Origin: Pseudomonas fragi
GTDB lineage: Bacteria; Pseudomonadota; Gammaproteobacteria; Pseudomonadales; Pseudomonadaceae
Assembly (NCBI RefSeq): GCF_002269505.1
Contig: NZ_NQKQ01000011.1
Location: 99,815-163,814, forward strand
Direction of reading: 5' to 3'
Length of the DNA: 64,000 nt
Within the stretch, counting starts at the first letter, position 1. Each line of letters starts with the position of its first letter. Shown one piece after another: positions 52,145 through 60,312 of this stretch. Both the position numbers and the translations under genes were made by a program. Below the pieces are notes generated by a model. The model saw only the letters and a list, made by a program, of their open reading frames with translations. It had not been told where the DNA came from and searched no databases.

Positions 52145-53815
52145 TCATATGTCAGCCAACTCAGGTTTCGCCATCCATTCATGCCCCTTGAGCATTCCTT
52201 TCCAATATAGAGGTGGAAGAATCCGCTCCTTGAGCAGCCATGCCAACCTCGATGGACGGGTACCGTCAATCAGCCAAGATGGAAAGCTGGGGGCGACTTT
52301 GCCGCCATAAGTGAACTCAGCCAGTACGATCTTGCCGCGCTCAACCGTCAGCGGGCAGGAGCCATAACCGTTGTAATGGGCGCTGCCTTTTGCTTTACCC
52401 ATTGAGGCCAAAACATTATGAGCAACGACTGGCGCCTGCATGCGTGCTGCTGCCGCGGTTTTTGCGTTGCTGGAGTTGGCAGCGTCTCCCAGTGCGTGAA
52501 TATTTACCCAGGCTTTATGGCGCAAAGTGGCAGGGTCGACATCAATCCAGCCAGCCGAGTCAGCGAGAGGGCTGACCCGAATGAAATCCGGCGCGATCTG
52601 CGGAGGCACCACATGAAGCATATCGAAGTCGCGCGTCACAAGATGGGCGCTGCCATCCGGGTTGACGCAGTTGAACGTTGCAGTTCGAGCGGGCCCATTC
52701 ACGCTAGTGAGTGTGTTGCCGAAATTCAGGTCAATACCATAGGCCTTGATGTATTCCATCAGTGCCGGCACATAGTCGGCAACTCCGAACAGCACCGCGC
52801 CGGCGCTGCAAAACTCGATCTCGACCTTGTCCAATACACCGGTACGTTTCCAATGATCGGCAGATAGATACATTGCTTTTTGCGGCGCCCCGGCACATTT
52901 GATCGGCATGGGCGGTTGCGTGAAAATCGCCCGGCCACCACGCAATTGCTGCACCATTTCCCACGTATAAGGGGCAAGGTGGTACAGGTAGTTTGAAGTC
53001 ACGCCGTTGCGGCCCAAGGTGTCAGACAAACCCTCGATGGCATGCCAATTGAGCTTGAGGCCAGGGCACACGATCAGTTGTTCGTATTTGACGACTCTGC
53101 ATCCATCAAGAATGACGGCATTTCTCTCAGGTTCAAAAGCGGCGACCGCCGACTTGATCCAGTGCACTCCTCGGGGGATGGTCGTGCCCATCGTATGGGC
53201 AGTTTGGGGTGCATCGAAGACACCGCAGCCGACCAGTGTCCAGCCTGGCTGATAGTAATGCACATCTGCCGGGTCGATTATGGCAATGTCGAGTCCAGGT
53301 TCGCGCGCGAGCAAGCTCGATGCAGTCGCGATCCCCGCCGCACCGCCACCGATGATGACTACGGTATGCTGCGCCTCCGCCACTTCAACCGGCGTGCGTC
53401 CCTGATTCGCAATCCGGCGAATGACGCCTTTCATATCGAAGCCGGCTTTTTTTGACGTCTCGACGATCTGTGGCAGGGATTGCTGGCCCGCTTGTGACAG
53501 TGCCCACATCGTTGTCGAACGCATGCCTGAACGGCAATACGCCAACACCGGCTTTGGAAGCGTTTCAAGTAGTTTGCCGAATGCAATGACTTGTTCGTCA
53601 GTCACTTTGCCTGATTCAGCAGGGAGGTAGTGCGCTTCAATACCGACCGCTTGGGCCTCACGTTTGATTTCGGCAAACAAGGGTTGATCGCCGCCTTCGC
53701 CATCGGGACGGTTACAGACAATCGCGCGAAAACCGGCGTCTTTTATTTCTGCCAATTGGTTGGAAAAAATCTGATCTGATACCGACAGTCCAGGTGCAAG
53801 GCGGCGAATCTCCAT
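52145..53815 (-). CDS. DUF442 phosphatase-like/sulfide:quinone oxidoreductase fusion
   Basis: A 556-residue fusion. Residues 1-110 are a DUF442 domain with active-site loop CRSGMRS (94-100). From about 150 there is an FAD-binding oxidoreductase of the sulfide:quinone oxidoreductase group, with the dinucleotide motif IIGGGAAG, two redox Cys (Cys197 in LVGCGV and Cys307 in IKCAGAP) as in SQR type I/II enzymes, and GDAAN binding FAD. It should oxidise sulfide at the membrane and pass electrons to quinone, with the persulfide going to the dioxygenase. GGAG favours the ATG at 53815 over 53827. Confidence 0.9.
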   Translation of the reverse strand: MEIRRLAPGLSVSDQIFSNQLAEIKDAGFRAIVCNRPDGEGGDQPLFAEIKREAQAVGIEAHYLPAESGKVTDEQVIAFGKLLETLPKPVLAYCRSGMRSTTMWALSQAGQQSLPQIVETSKKAGFDMKGVIRRIANQGRTPVEVAEAQHTVVIIGGGAAGIATASSLLAREPGLDIAIIDPADVHYYQPGWTLVGCGVFDAPQTAHTMGTTIPRGVHWIKSAVAAFEPERNAVILDGCRVVKYEQLIVCPGLKLNWHAIEGLSDTLGRNGVTSNYLYHLAPYTWEMVQQLRGGRAIFTQPPMPIKCAGAPQKAMYLSADHWKRTGVLDKVEIEFCSAGAVLFGVADYVPALMEYIKAYGIDLNFGNTLTSVNGPARTATFNCVNPDGSAHLVTRDFDMLHVVPPQIAPDFIRVSPLADSAGWIDVDPATLRHKAWVNIHALGDAANSSNAKTAAAARMQAPVVAHNVLASMGKAKGSAHYNGYGSCPLTVERGKIVLAEFTYGGKVAPSFPSWLIDGTRPSRLAWLLKERILPPLYWKGMLKGHEWMAKPELADI

Positions 53816-53866
53816 AAGGGTCTCCATTATGGGTATTTTTCTAATGAGTTTTTGGGGAGGGCAGCG

Positions 53867-54745
53867 TCAGGCTACGTCGAGTGGGATTTTCAGATAGCGC
53901 GTCCCGTTCGATTCGGGCTCAGGCAAGTGCCCGGCACGCATGTTGACCTGAACAGATGGAAGGATCAGTGTCGGCATGCCCATCGACGCGTCACGCTTAA
54001 TTCGCATCGCAACGAACTCCTCCTCACTGATGCCATTGCGCACATGAACGTTGCGCGCGCGTTGGTCTGCAACCGTACTGACGAACTGCACTTCGCGGCC
54101 ACCAGGCTGGTAGTCGTGACACATATAAAGCAAGGTGTTGACAGGTAGACTCAGCACCTTGTTGATTGACTTGAACAACGTATGCGCATCGCCGCCGGGA
54201 AAGTCACAGCGCGCAGTGCCGTAGTCCGGCATAAACAAGGTATCGCCAACGAATGCGCTCGTTTCGGTCCCATCACTTATCACATAAGTCATACAGGCGG
54301 GTGTATGACCTGGTGTATGAAGCGCTTGGCATTGCAGTGTGCCAATGGCAAACGGCTCGTCATGAACGAACAGGTGATCGAACTGGCTTCCATCGCGTGC
54401 CATATCACCACCTGTATTGAAAAGCGTGCCAAATACCTCTTGCACCGTTGAAATCTGGCTGCCTATCCCTATTTTCCCACCGAGTTTTTCCTTCAGGTAT
54501 GGCGCTGCCGTCAGGTGGTCTGCATGTACGTGGGTCTCGAGAATCCAGTCGACCCTCGCTTTGAGTTCGTTCACCCTCGCAATCAACTTGTCCGCAGAAG
54601 TTGTGGCGGTGTGACCAGACTTCGGGTCGTAATCAAGAACGCTGTCAATCAAAGCGCAGTGGTTGGTCGCTTGATCCAGCACGAGATAGCTGACGGTATT
54701 GGTAGCAGAATCGAAGAATCCTTCGACGTGAAGTTTTACGCTCAT
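53867..54745 (-). CDS. Persulfide dioxygenase-like metallo-beta-lactamase, second copy
   Basis: Second Blh/ETHE1-type sulfur dioxygenase in the island, 292 residues. Same motifs as the first: THVHADHLTAA, HTPGHTPACMTY, VGDTLFMPDYGTARCDFPGG and the PTLILPSVQVNMRAGHLP ending. It is the first gene of a leftward operon with the SQR fusion and TauE exporter, under a sigma-54 promoter at 54798-54813, opposite the FisR-type activator. Unlike the first copy, it should answer to FisR and not BigR. Confidence 0.93.
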   Translation of the reverse strand: MSVKLHVEGFFDSATNTVSYLVLDQATNHCALIDSVLDYDPKSGHTATTSADKLIARVNELKARVDWILETHVHADHLTAAPYLKEKLGGKIGIGSQISTVQEVFGTLFNTGGDMARDGSQFDHLFVHDEPFAIGTLQCQALHTPGHTPACMTYVISDGTETSAFVGDTLFMPDYGTARCDFPGGDAHTLFKSINKVLSLPVNTLLYMCHDYQPGGREVQFVSTVADQRARNVHVRNGISEEEFVAMRIKRDASMGMPTLILPSVQVNMRAGHLPEPESNGTRYLKIPLDVA

Positions 54746-54797
54746 GACCTGTCTCCTTAGGGGGCTGTACCGAGCCGCTCACACTAGCGACTGAAAA

Positions 54798-54813
54798 AGC
54801 AATAAACCTGCCA
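54798..54813 (-). promoter_or_regulatory. Sigma-54 promoter of the dioxygenase-SQR operon
   Basis: On the minus strand TGGCAG-GTTTA-TTGCT matches TGGCAC-N5-TTGCA with the GG and GC pairs exactly 12 bases apart. Transcription would begin about 40 bases before the dioxygenase ATG. Confidence 0.8.
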
Positions 54814-54909
54814 AGTATAAAAGCAGCGAGGAAATATACTTAACCAATTGTTTTTATTGGATTTAATTTTTTACTGGCTGCAGTGATTTTCATGCGCAGA
54901 CCTAAGAGA

Positions 54910-54924
54910 ACTGCCATTGGCAGT
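54910..54924. promoter_or_regulatory. Candidate FisR activator site (CTGCCA palindrome)
   Basis: ACTGCCATTGGCAGT is a perfect palindrome apart from its centre, about 100 bases upstream of the leftward sigma-54 promoter, the normal place for an enhancer. A further TGGCAG half-site lies at 54940. The same half-sites occur before the cyd operon. Confidence 0.7.
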
Positions 54925-54981
54925 GAAAGTTGACAGGAGTGGCAGTGTCATAACAGGATTGATAGATCCTCAGGAGCTATC

Positions 54982-56307
54982 ATGAAGACCATCATCCCCC
55001 CCGCTAACAACTCTCTCCCGCACCCGGATCAGGTCCGGTCACTTGTTTCGTTCCTTGAGCACGAACCACAGCCGATGATCGTGCTTGATCCGGACTACAA
55101 CATCCTGGCTGCCAACACCGCCTATCAGCGGCAGTTTGGTAGCGTTGACAAACCCTTTATCGGTCATAAGTGTTATCAAATCTCACACCATTACGATGTC
55201 CCTTGTGATCAGGCAGGAGAGAGTTGTCCGATGAAAAAAGCGCAGGAAATGCGCGGGCCCGATCGTGTTTTACACATTCACCACACACCTCGGGGGCCAG
55301 AGCATGTCGATGTTGAATTGCGCCCGATTTTAGATGAACGAGGTGTTATTACCGCCTATGTGGAGCGTCTCACACTGGTCCGCAGCGCGTCAGCGCGACC
55401 CAGCAACGAAGGGCTGGTGGGCTGTTCACCCGCTTTTAACCTCGCCCTGTCTGAGTTGCAGCGGGTCGCACCATCAATGCTGCCAGTACTGCTGTTAGGC
55501 GAGTCCGGTACGGGCAAAGAGTTGTTCGCTCGCGCGGTACATGAAACCAGCGAGCGGGCCACTGGACCATTTGTAGTCGTGGATTGCTCAGGATTGACCG
55601 AAACGTTGTTTGAGAGCGAACTGTTCGGTCATGAAAAAGGAGCATTCACCGGCGCCTCTGCGCGCAAGCCTGGTTTGGTCGAGACGGCCCAAGGCGGCAC
55701 GTTGTTTCTTGATGAGATTGGAGATGTTCCGCTGGCCATGCAGGTGAAACTGTTGCGCCTGATCGAATCGGGCACCTATCGCCGTGTTGGGAGTGTAGAG
55801 ACCCTTCACGCTAACTTCAGGTTAATTGCTGCGACCCATAAACCATTGGAAAAAATGATGGAGAAGGGTGAGTTCAGGCAGGACCTGTACTACCGCATCA
55901 GCACCTTCCCAATTCAGTTACCTCCCTTGCGCAACCGGGTTGAGGACATTGGTTTGCTTGTGAATTCATTTCTGCAACGTGCCGGTTCAGGCAAGCGCCG
56001 ACTTACGATAGATGCGGATGCTCTGACACAATTGCAGGGGTTTTCCTGGCCCGGCAATATTCGTGAATTACGCAATGTTCTGGAGAGAGCCAGTCTGTTC
56101 GCTGACGATGGTGTGATCCGTTCCATAAATTTGCCCCAGGCATCCGTGGTGGCATCTGCCCAAGCCTCTACTTCAACTCCGCTCGACGGCAGCTCGTTGG
56201 TGCAGGCACTGGCTACGTTCAAAGGTACCCGCAGTGAGCTGGCCAAGGACATGGGGATTAGTGAACGTACTTTGTACAGGCGCTTGAAAGAGCAGGGGCT
56301 GGTCTAG
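54982..56307 (+). CDS. fisR: FisR-type sigma-54-dependent persulfide-responsive activator
   Basis: A 441-residue activator. The N-terminal PAS-like sensor has Cys64, Cys75 and Cys82; the spacing of 11 and 7 equals that of Cys53, Cys64 and Cys71 in FisR of Cupriavidus, which react with polysulfide. The AAA+ domain (about 145-375) has Walker A GESGTGKE, the sigma-54 contact GAFTGA and Walker [10 protein letters not shown] Fis-type helix-turn-helix ends the protein ([22 protein letters not shown]). It is divergent from the dioxygenase-SQR operon and just upstream of the cyd operon. Confidence 0.92.
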   Translation: MKTIIPPANNSLPHPDQVRSLVSFLEHEPQPMIVLDPDYNILAANTAYQRQFGSVDKPFIGHKCYQISHHYDVPCDQAGESCPMKKAQEMRGPDRVLHIHHTPRGPEHVDVELRPILDERGVITAYVERLTLVRSASARPSNEGLVGCSPAFNLALSELQRVAPSMLPVLLLGESGTGKELFARAVHETSERATGPFVVVDCSGLTETLFESELFGHEKGAFTGASARKPGLVETAQGGTLFLDEIGDVPLAMQVKLLRLIESGTYRRVGSVETLHANFRLIAATHKPLEKMMEKGEFRQDLYYRISTFPIQLPPLRNRVEDIGLLVNSFLQRAGSGKRRLTIDADALTQLQGFSWPGNIRELRNVLERASLFADDGVIRSINLPQASVVASAQASTSTPLDGSSLVQALATFKGTRSELAKDMGISERTLYRRLKEQGLV

Positions 56308-56330
56308 TAGCCAGCACCCACGCCGAAATT

Positions 56331-56366
56331 CTGCCAATGACTGCCATCGATGGCAGTCATTGGCAG
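56331..56366. promoter_or_regulatory. Perfect 36-bp palindrome, candidate double FisR site
   Basis: Every base from 56331 to 56366 is mirrored around the central ATCGAT. It contains two nested CTGCCA/TGGCAG pairs and the core GACTGCCAT..ATGGCAGTC, matching the palindrome at 54910. It starts 24 bases after the fisR stop codon and lies about 90 bases upstream of the cyd sigma-54 promoter. There is no T-run, so a terminator role is unlikely. Confidence 0.75.
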
Positions 56367-56453
56367 CGCACTGACCTACCTGCCCCCTCCGCGCACCGCT
56401 GGATTATTATCCAACTACTTGTTTTAAATAGATAAAAATAATTTTCTAGCCTT

Positions 56454-56469
56454 TGGCATGCAATGTGCT
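56454..56469 (+). promoter_or_regulatory. Sigma-54 promoter of the cyd operon
   Basis: TGGCAT-GCAAT-GTGCT keeps GG and GC 12 bases apart as required. It lies 13 bases before the cydP start codon, so the leader would be very short. Confidence 0.7.
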
Positions 56470-56481
56470 AGCTGCATAGAC

Positions 56482-56658
56482 ATGACCATTTCCGACAAAC
56501 GACTGCGACGCCATCTGCTCACGGCAGTAGTGATCAAACTACTTGTGCTGACAGTGCTGTGGTGGCTGTTCATCCGGGATTCGCACGTCAGCGTCGACTC
56601 GAACACCATCGGCGCAAGGTTCGGTGTACCCACCTCGACTCAAGGGGCAAGCAAGTGA
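56482..56658 (+). CDS. cydP: Cytochrome oxidase small subunit CydP
   Basis: A 58-residue membrane protein with one helix (LLTAVVIKLLVLTVLWWLFI) and the family pattern MTISDKRLRRHL before it. CydP is a putative accessory subunit found ahead of cydAB in many proteobacteria. Its stop overlaps the GTG start of cydA (GTGA), so translation is coupled. An earlier ATG at 56458 would be inside the promoter. Confidence 0.82.
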   Translation: MTISDKRLRRHLLTAVVIKLLVLTVLWWLFIRDSHVSVDSNTIGARFGVPTSTQGASK

Positions 56659-58226
56659 TTTCAGAACAACTGGTGGATTTGTCTCGGCTGCAGTTTGCAG
56701 CCACTGCGCTTTACCACTTTCTTTTTGTACCGCTCACGGTTGGCATGGTGTGGCTGCTCGTCATCATGGAAAGCGTCTATGTCATGACCGGCAATGTCAT
56801 CTGGAAAGACATGACGCGCTTCTGGGGCAAGCTGTTCGGCATCAACTTCGCCCTCGGGGTGACGACGGGTATCACCCTGGAATTTCAGTTCGGTACCAAC
56901 TGGGCTTATTACTCGCACTACGTCGGCGACATCTTCGGAGCTCCACTGGCCATCGAAGGCTTGATGGCGTTCTTTCTTGAATCGACCATGATCGGCCTGT
57001 TTTTCTTTGGTTGGGATCGTCTGAAGAAAGAGCACCACTTGCTGGTCACGCTGCTGATGGCGATTGGGACAAATCTTTCAGCGTTGTGGATCTTGATCGC
57101 CAATGGATGGATGCAGAATCCGGTGGGTTCAGAGTTCAGCTACATCACCATGCGCATGGAGATGGTTGATTTCTGGGCGGTGGTTTTCAACCCGGTGGCG
57201 CAGGCCAAGTTCGTGCACACCGTCTCCGCCGGTTACGTCACCGGCTCGATGTTTGTGCTGTCGATTTCCAGTTGGTATTTGCTCAAGAATCGTGATGTCG
57301 AGTTTGCCAAACGCAGCTTCCGGGTGGCGGCCGCCTTCGGTCTGGCCTCAGTGCTGAGCGTGATCGTGTTGGGTGATGAGTCGGGTTACACGGTGGGTGA
57401 AGCGCAGCAAACCAAGCTGGCAGCCATGGAGGCGATGTGGGAAACAAAGCCTGCGCCAGCGGGCCTGACATTGGTAGCCAGCATCAACGAAGCCGATTCC
57501 AAAAATAACTGGGAAGTTGAAGTGCCCTGGGTGATGGGCTTGATTGGCACCCGGTCAGTCAGCAAGCAAATTCCAGGCATACATGACATTAAAGAAAAAA
57601 ACCGCGCTCGCATTCTCCGCGGCATTACCGCCGTCAATGCGCTTGAGGCCCTCAGGGCCAATCGCAGCGATTCGGTGGCTTTCCAGACGTTCGAAGAATA
57701 CAAAGCCGATCTGGGCTTTGGCCTGCTGCTTAAAAAGTATGTCGAAGATGTTAACCAGGCTACGCCGGCCATTATCGAAAAGGCCGTAAACGATACAGTA
57801 CCGCGCGTGACACCGATGTTCTGGGCGTTCCGTATCATGGTAGGCCTGGGTTTTGCCATGCTTATGCTCTTCGGGCTTGCCTTCTGGAGCACCTTAAAGT
57901 CGACCTGCACGCGAAGCCGCTGGTTACTGCGCTGGGCACTTTGCATGCTGCCTGCGCCATGGATTGCCTGCGAACTGGGCTGGTTCGTCGCTGAATACGG
58001 CCGTCAGCCATGGACCATCTACGGTGTCCTGCCGACCCACATGAGTGTTTCCACCCTCAGCGTCAACAACCTCTATGGCTCGCTGGCGGGATTCATCGTT
58101 TTCTACACCGTGCTGCTGGTGGTTGAAATGTTCCTGATGGTCAAGTTTGCCCGTCAAGGTCCTGGCAGCCTCGGTACAGGCCGTTATGTCCACGACGCCC
58201 ATTTGAAGGAACTCCACCATGCTTGA
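56655..58226 (+). CDS. cydA: Cytochrome bd ubiquinol oxidase subunit I
   Basis: Quinol-oxidising, haem-bearing subunit of cytochrome bd, 523 residues, nine or so membrane helices. The haem-ligand stretches (SRLQFAATALYHFLFVP with its His, GVTTGITLEFQFGTNW), the Q-loop motif GDESGYTVGEAQQTKLAAMEAMW and the GRQPW motif are intact. Its length and long Q-loop resemble E. coli CydA more than the shorter CioA of Pseudomonas. Cytochrome bd tolerates sulfide, unlike haem-copper oxidases, which explains its place in this island. Start is GTG at 56655. Confidence 0.95.
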   Translation: MISEQLVDLSRLQFAATALYHFLFVPLTVGMVWLLVIMESVYVMTGNVIWKDMTRFWGKLFGINFALGVTTGITLEFQFGTNWAYYSHYVGDIFGAPLAIEGLMAFFLESTMIGLFFFGWDRLKKEHHLLVTLLMAIGTNLSALWILIANGWMQNPVGSEFSYITMRMEMVDFWAVVFNPVAQAKFVHTVSAGYVTGSMFVLSISSWYLLKNRDVEFAKRSFRVAAAFGLASVLSVIVLGDESGYTVGEAQQTKLAAMEAMWETKPAPAGLTLVASINEADSKNNWEVEVPWVMGLIGTRSVSKQIPGIHDIKEKNRARILRGITAVNALEALRANRSDSVAFQTFEEYKADLGFGLLLKKYVEDVNQATPAIIEKAVNDTVPRVTPMFWAFRIMVGLGFAMLMLFGLAFWSTLKSTCTRSRWLLRWALCMLPAPWIACELGWFVAEYGRQPWTIYGVLPTHMSVSTLSVNNLYGSLAGFIVFYTVLLVVEMFLMVKFARQGPGSLGTGRYVHDAHLKELHHA

Positions 58227-59355
58227 TTACTTCACACTGAAAATTATCTGGTGGGCTCTGGTCGGCGTGCTGCTGATCGGCTTCGCCATCATGGATGGTC
58301 ACGATATGGGGGTTGGCACGCTGCTGCCCTTTGTTGGCCGCAATGACCTGGAGCGGCGCGTCGTTATCAACACCGTTGGTCCGCACTGGGATGGGAATCA
58401 GGTTTGGTTCATCACTGCAGGCGGCGCATTGTTCGCGGCGTGGCCTGTGGTATATGCCACCGCATTCAGCGGATTCTATTGGGCGATGATTCTGGTCCTA
58501 TGGGCGCTGTTCTTCCGTCCGGTGGGTTTTGACTATCGCAGCAAGATTCACAATTCCACTTGGCGCAGTACTTGGGATTGGGGACTTTTTGTGGGTGGGA
58601 CCGTACCACCCATTGTATTCGGGATCGCGTTCGGTAACCTGTTGCAAGGTGTACCGTTCCACTTCAACGACCTTCTGGTATCGACGTACACTGGCAGTTT
58701 CTGGCAACTGCTGAATCCCTTTGCGCTTCTGACCGGTGTGGTGAGTAGTGCAATGATCACCTTGCAAGGCGGTACCTATCTGGCACATCGCACTGAAGGT
58801 GTTATCCAGGCGAGGGCAATCAAAGGCGCAGTTGGTGCGGCGATTGTGCTGGTGTGCTCATTCATCGTTGCCGGTATCTGGTTGCAATCCATAGACGGTT
58901 ATCGCATCACGTCAGTCGTTGATACCGCCGGACTGCCCGATATTCTCAACAAGTCTGTGGTGCGCGAAGCGGGCGCCTGGATGGCCAACTATGGTCATTA
59001 TCCTTTGTTGTGGCTGTTGCCCGTACTGGGATTGGTTGGCGCAGCAGGTGCCGCCATGTTGCTGATGATGCGTCGCACACTTTCGGCGTTTGTTGCCTCA
59101 TCGCTTGCGGTGATCGCCGTCATCAGCACGGCAGGTGTGTCGATGTTTCCATTCATCATGCCGTCATCAACAGTGCCTGCCGCAAGCCTTACTGTGTGGG
59201 ACAGCGTCTCCAGTCATTTAAGCCTGGCCATCATGTTCTGGGCCACGTTGATCTTCATGCCACTGATCGTGATTTACACCTCGTGGGCATATCGCGTTAT
59301 GCGGGGCAAAGTCACCGTCGCACAGATCAAAGCCAACGAACATTCAGCCTACTAG
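58219..59355 (+). CDS. cydB: Cytochrome bd ubiquinol oxidase subunit II
   Basis: Structural partner of CydA, 378 residues, about eight to nine helices. Opens MLDYFTLKIIWWALVGVLLIGFAIMDG, with the GPHWDGNQVWFITAGGALFAAWP motif near residue 55, both typical. It overlaps cydA by eight bases. The rest of the cyd operon follows. Confidence 0.95.
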   Translation: MLDYFTLKIIWWALVGVLLIGFAIMDGHDMGVGTLLPFVGRNDLERRVVINTVGPHWDGNQVWFITAGGALFAAWPVVYATAFSGFYWAMILVLWALFFRPVGFDYRSKIHNSTWRSTWDWGLFVGGTVPPIVFGIAFGNLLQGVPFHFNDLLVSTYTGSFWQLLNPFALLTGVVSSAMITLQGGTYLAHRTEGVIQARAIKGAVGAAIVLVCSFIVAGIWLQSIDGYRITSVVDTAGLPDILNKSVVREAGAWMANYGHYPLLWLLPVLGLVGAAGAAMLLMMRRTLSAFVASSLAVIAVISTAGVSMFPFIMPSSTVPAASLTVWDSVSSHLSLAIMFWATLIFMPLIVIYTSWAYRVMRGKVTVAQIKANEHSAY

Positions 59356-59377
59356 TGCCGGCAAAGGAGTAATAAAC

Positions 59378-59500
59378 ATGTGGTATTTCGCCTGGATGCT
59401 GGGAGTCGGTTTTGCATTACTACTGGCTATATTGAATGCGATGTGGGGCGAGAATGAAGCTGGCCGAGCCTTGAGTGACAATGACGAGGCACAGTCATGA
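59378..59500 (+). CDS. cydX: Cytochrome bd small subunit CydX
   Basis: A 40-residue single-helix protein beginning MWYFAWMLGVGFALLLAIL, with the conserved Trp and the NAMWGE motif of CydX/CbdX. It stabilises the oxidase haems. GGAG lies eight bases upstream of the ATG. Its stop overlaps the start of the next gene by four bases. Confidence 0.92.
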   Translation: MWYFAWMLGVGFALLLAILNAMWGENEAGRALSDNDEAQS

Positions 59501-59784
59501 TGCCAAATATCGCTAGCACCCAATCTTCCTCACGAATTCATCCGCTGAGTTTGGTTATCGCCGTAACGATCATGCTTGCCTGCACGCTTTATCCTCCCAT
59601 GATGGCAGCCGCCGATGGGAAAGTTGACCATGTGCTGGCTGCGGCATTGTTTGCTGCTATGAGCGTAGGCTTTGTGAAGGGTGTGGGTTTTGTCCCGCGG
59701 ACGCTCGCTTGGCGGTGGCTTTTCTCAGGCTGGACATGCTTTGCAGCACTTGCGCTTGCTGGGTGGGTAAAGTTTCTAAATTGA
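59497..59784 (+). CDS. ybgE: Cyd operon protein YbgE
   Basis: A 95-residue membrane protein with three helices. The PLSLVIAVTIMLACTLYPP start and the FVKGVGFVPRTLAWRWLFSG stretch match the YbgE family found only beside cydABX. Its function in the oxidase is not known. Confidence 0.85.
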   Translation: MMPNIASTQSSSRIHPLSLVIAVTIMLACTLYPPMMAAADGKVDHVLAAALFAAMSVGFVKGVGFVPRTLAWRWLFSGWTCFAALALAGWVKFLN

Positions 59785-59795
59785 GGGGTGATGAG

Positions 59796-60236
59796 ATGAC
59801 TGAACTCTTGAGTTCGCAGCATAGGGACAGCGCCAGTACCTATCTCCAGTTAGGTGGTGAGGCAGGCATTCGTAAACTCGTCGACCGCTTTTACGAGCTG
59901 ATGGAGACGCTATCTGAAGCGCGAGTAGTACGCCGGATGCACCCACCGGCTCTTGCTGAAAGCGCTGACAGTCTATTCAAGTTCCTCAGCGGCTGGTTCG
60001 GCGGCCCGCCGTTATTCCAATTGGAGCGCGGCCACCCGCGTCTGCGCATGCGACATGCGCCCTATGCAGTCAGTATCGTTGAACGCGACGAATGGATGTT
60101 GTGCATGCGTCAGGCGATTGATGAGCAGGTGAATGACACAGCGCTAAACAGCAAGCTGCAACTTATGTTCTCAGAAATGGCCGATCATATGATTAATACT
60201 GATGGGAGCAGCCCAGGTATTGGGAGGCCAGCCTGA
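59796..60236 (+). CDS. Group II truncated haemoglobin
   Basis: Cytoplasmic 2-on-2 globin of 146 residues. The proximal His lies in RLRMRHAPYAVS, and the following Trp (DEWMLCMRQAI) at helix G marks group II, as do the FLSGWFGGPPLF stretch and Tyr in the B helix (FYELME). Such proteins bind oxygen, NO or sulfide. Ending a cyd operon, it may deliver oxygen or protect the oxidase; this is inferred. ATG at 59796 follows GAGGGG. Confidence 0.9.
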   Translation: MTELLSSQHRDSASTYLQLGGEAGIRKLVDRFYELMETLSEARVVRRMHPPALAESADSLFKFLSGWFGGPPLFQLERGHPRLRMRHAPYAVSIVERDEWMLCMRQAIDEQVNDTALNSKLQLMFSEMADHMINTDGSSPGIGRPA

Positions 60237-60312
60237 ACGCTTTACAGGCTTTAAGCTTCAGAAATATTTGACATGCATTTAACTGGTTTACCCGTTCCCT
60301 TATGGGGACAAC

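Noticed and set aside
56331..56366. Palindrome as a rho-independent terminator of fisR
   Set aside because: No T-run follows, and its core matches the palindrome before the divergent sigma-54 operon.
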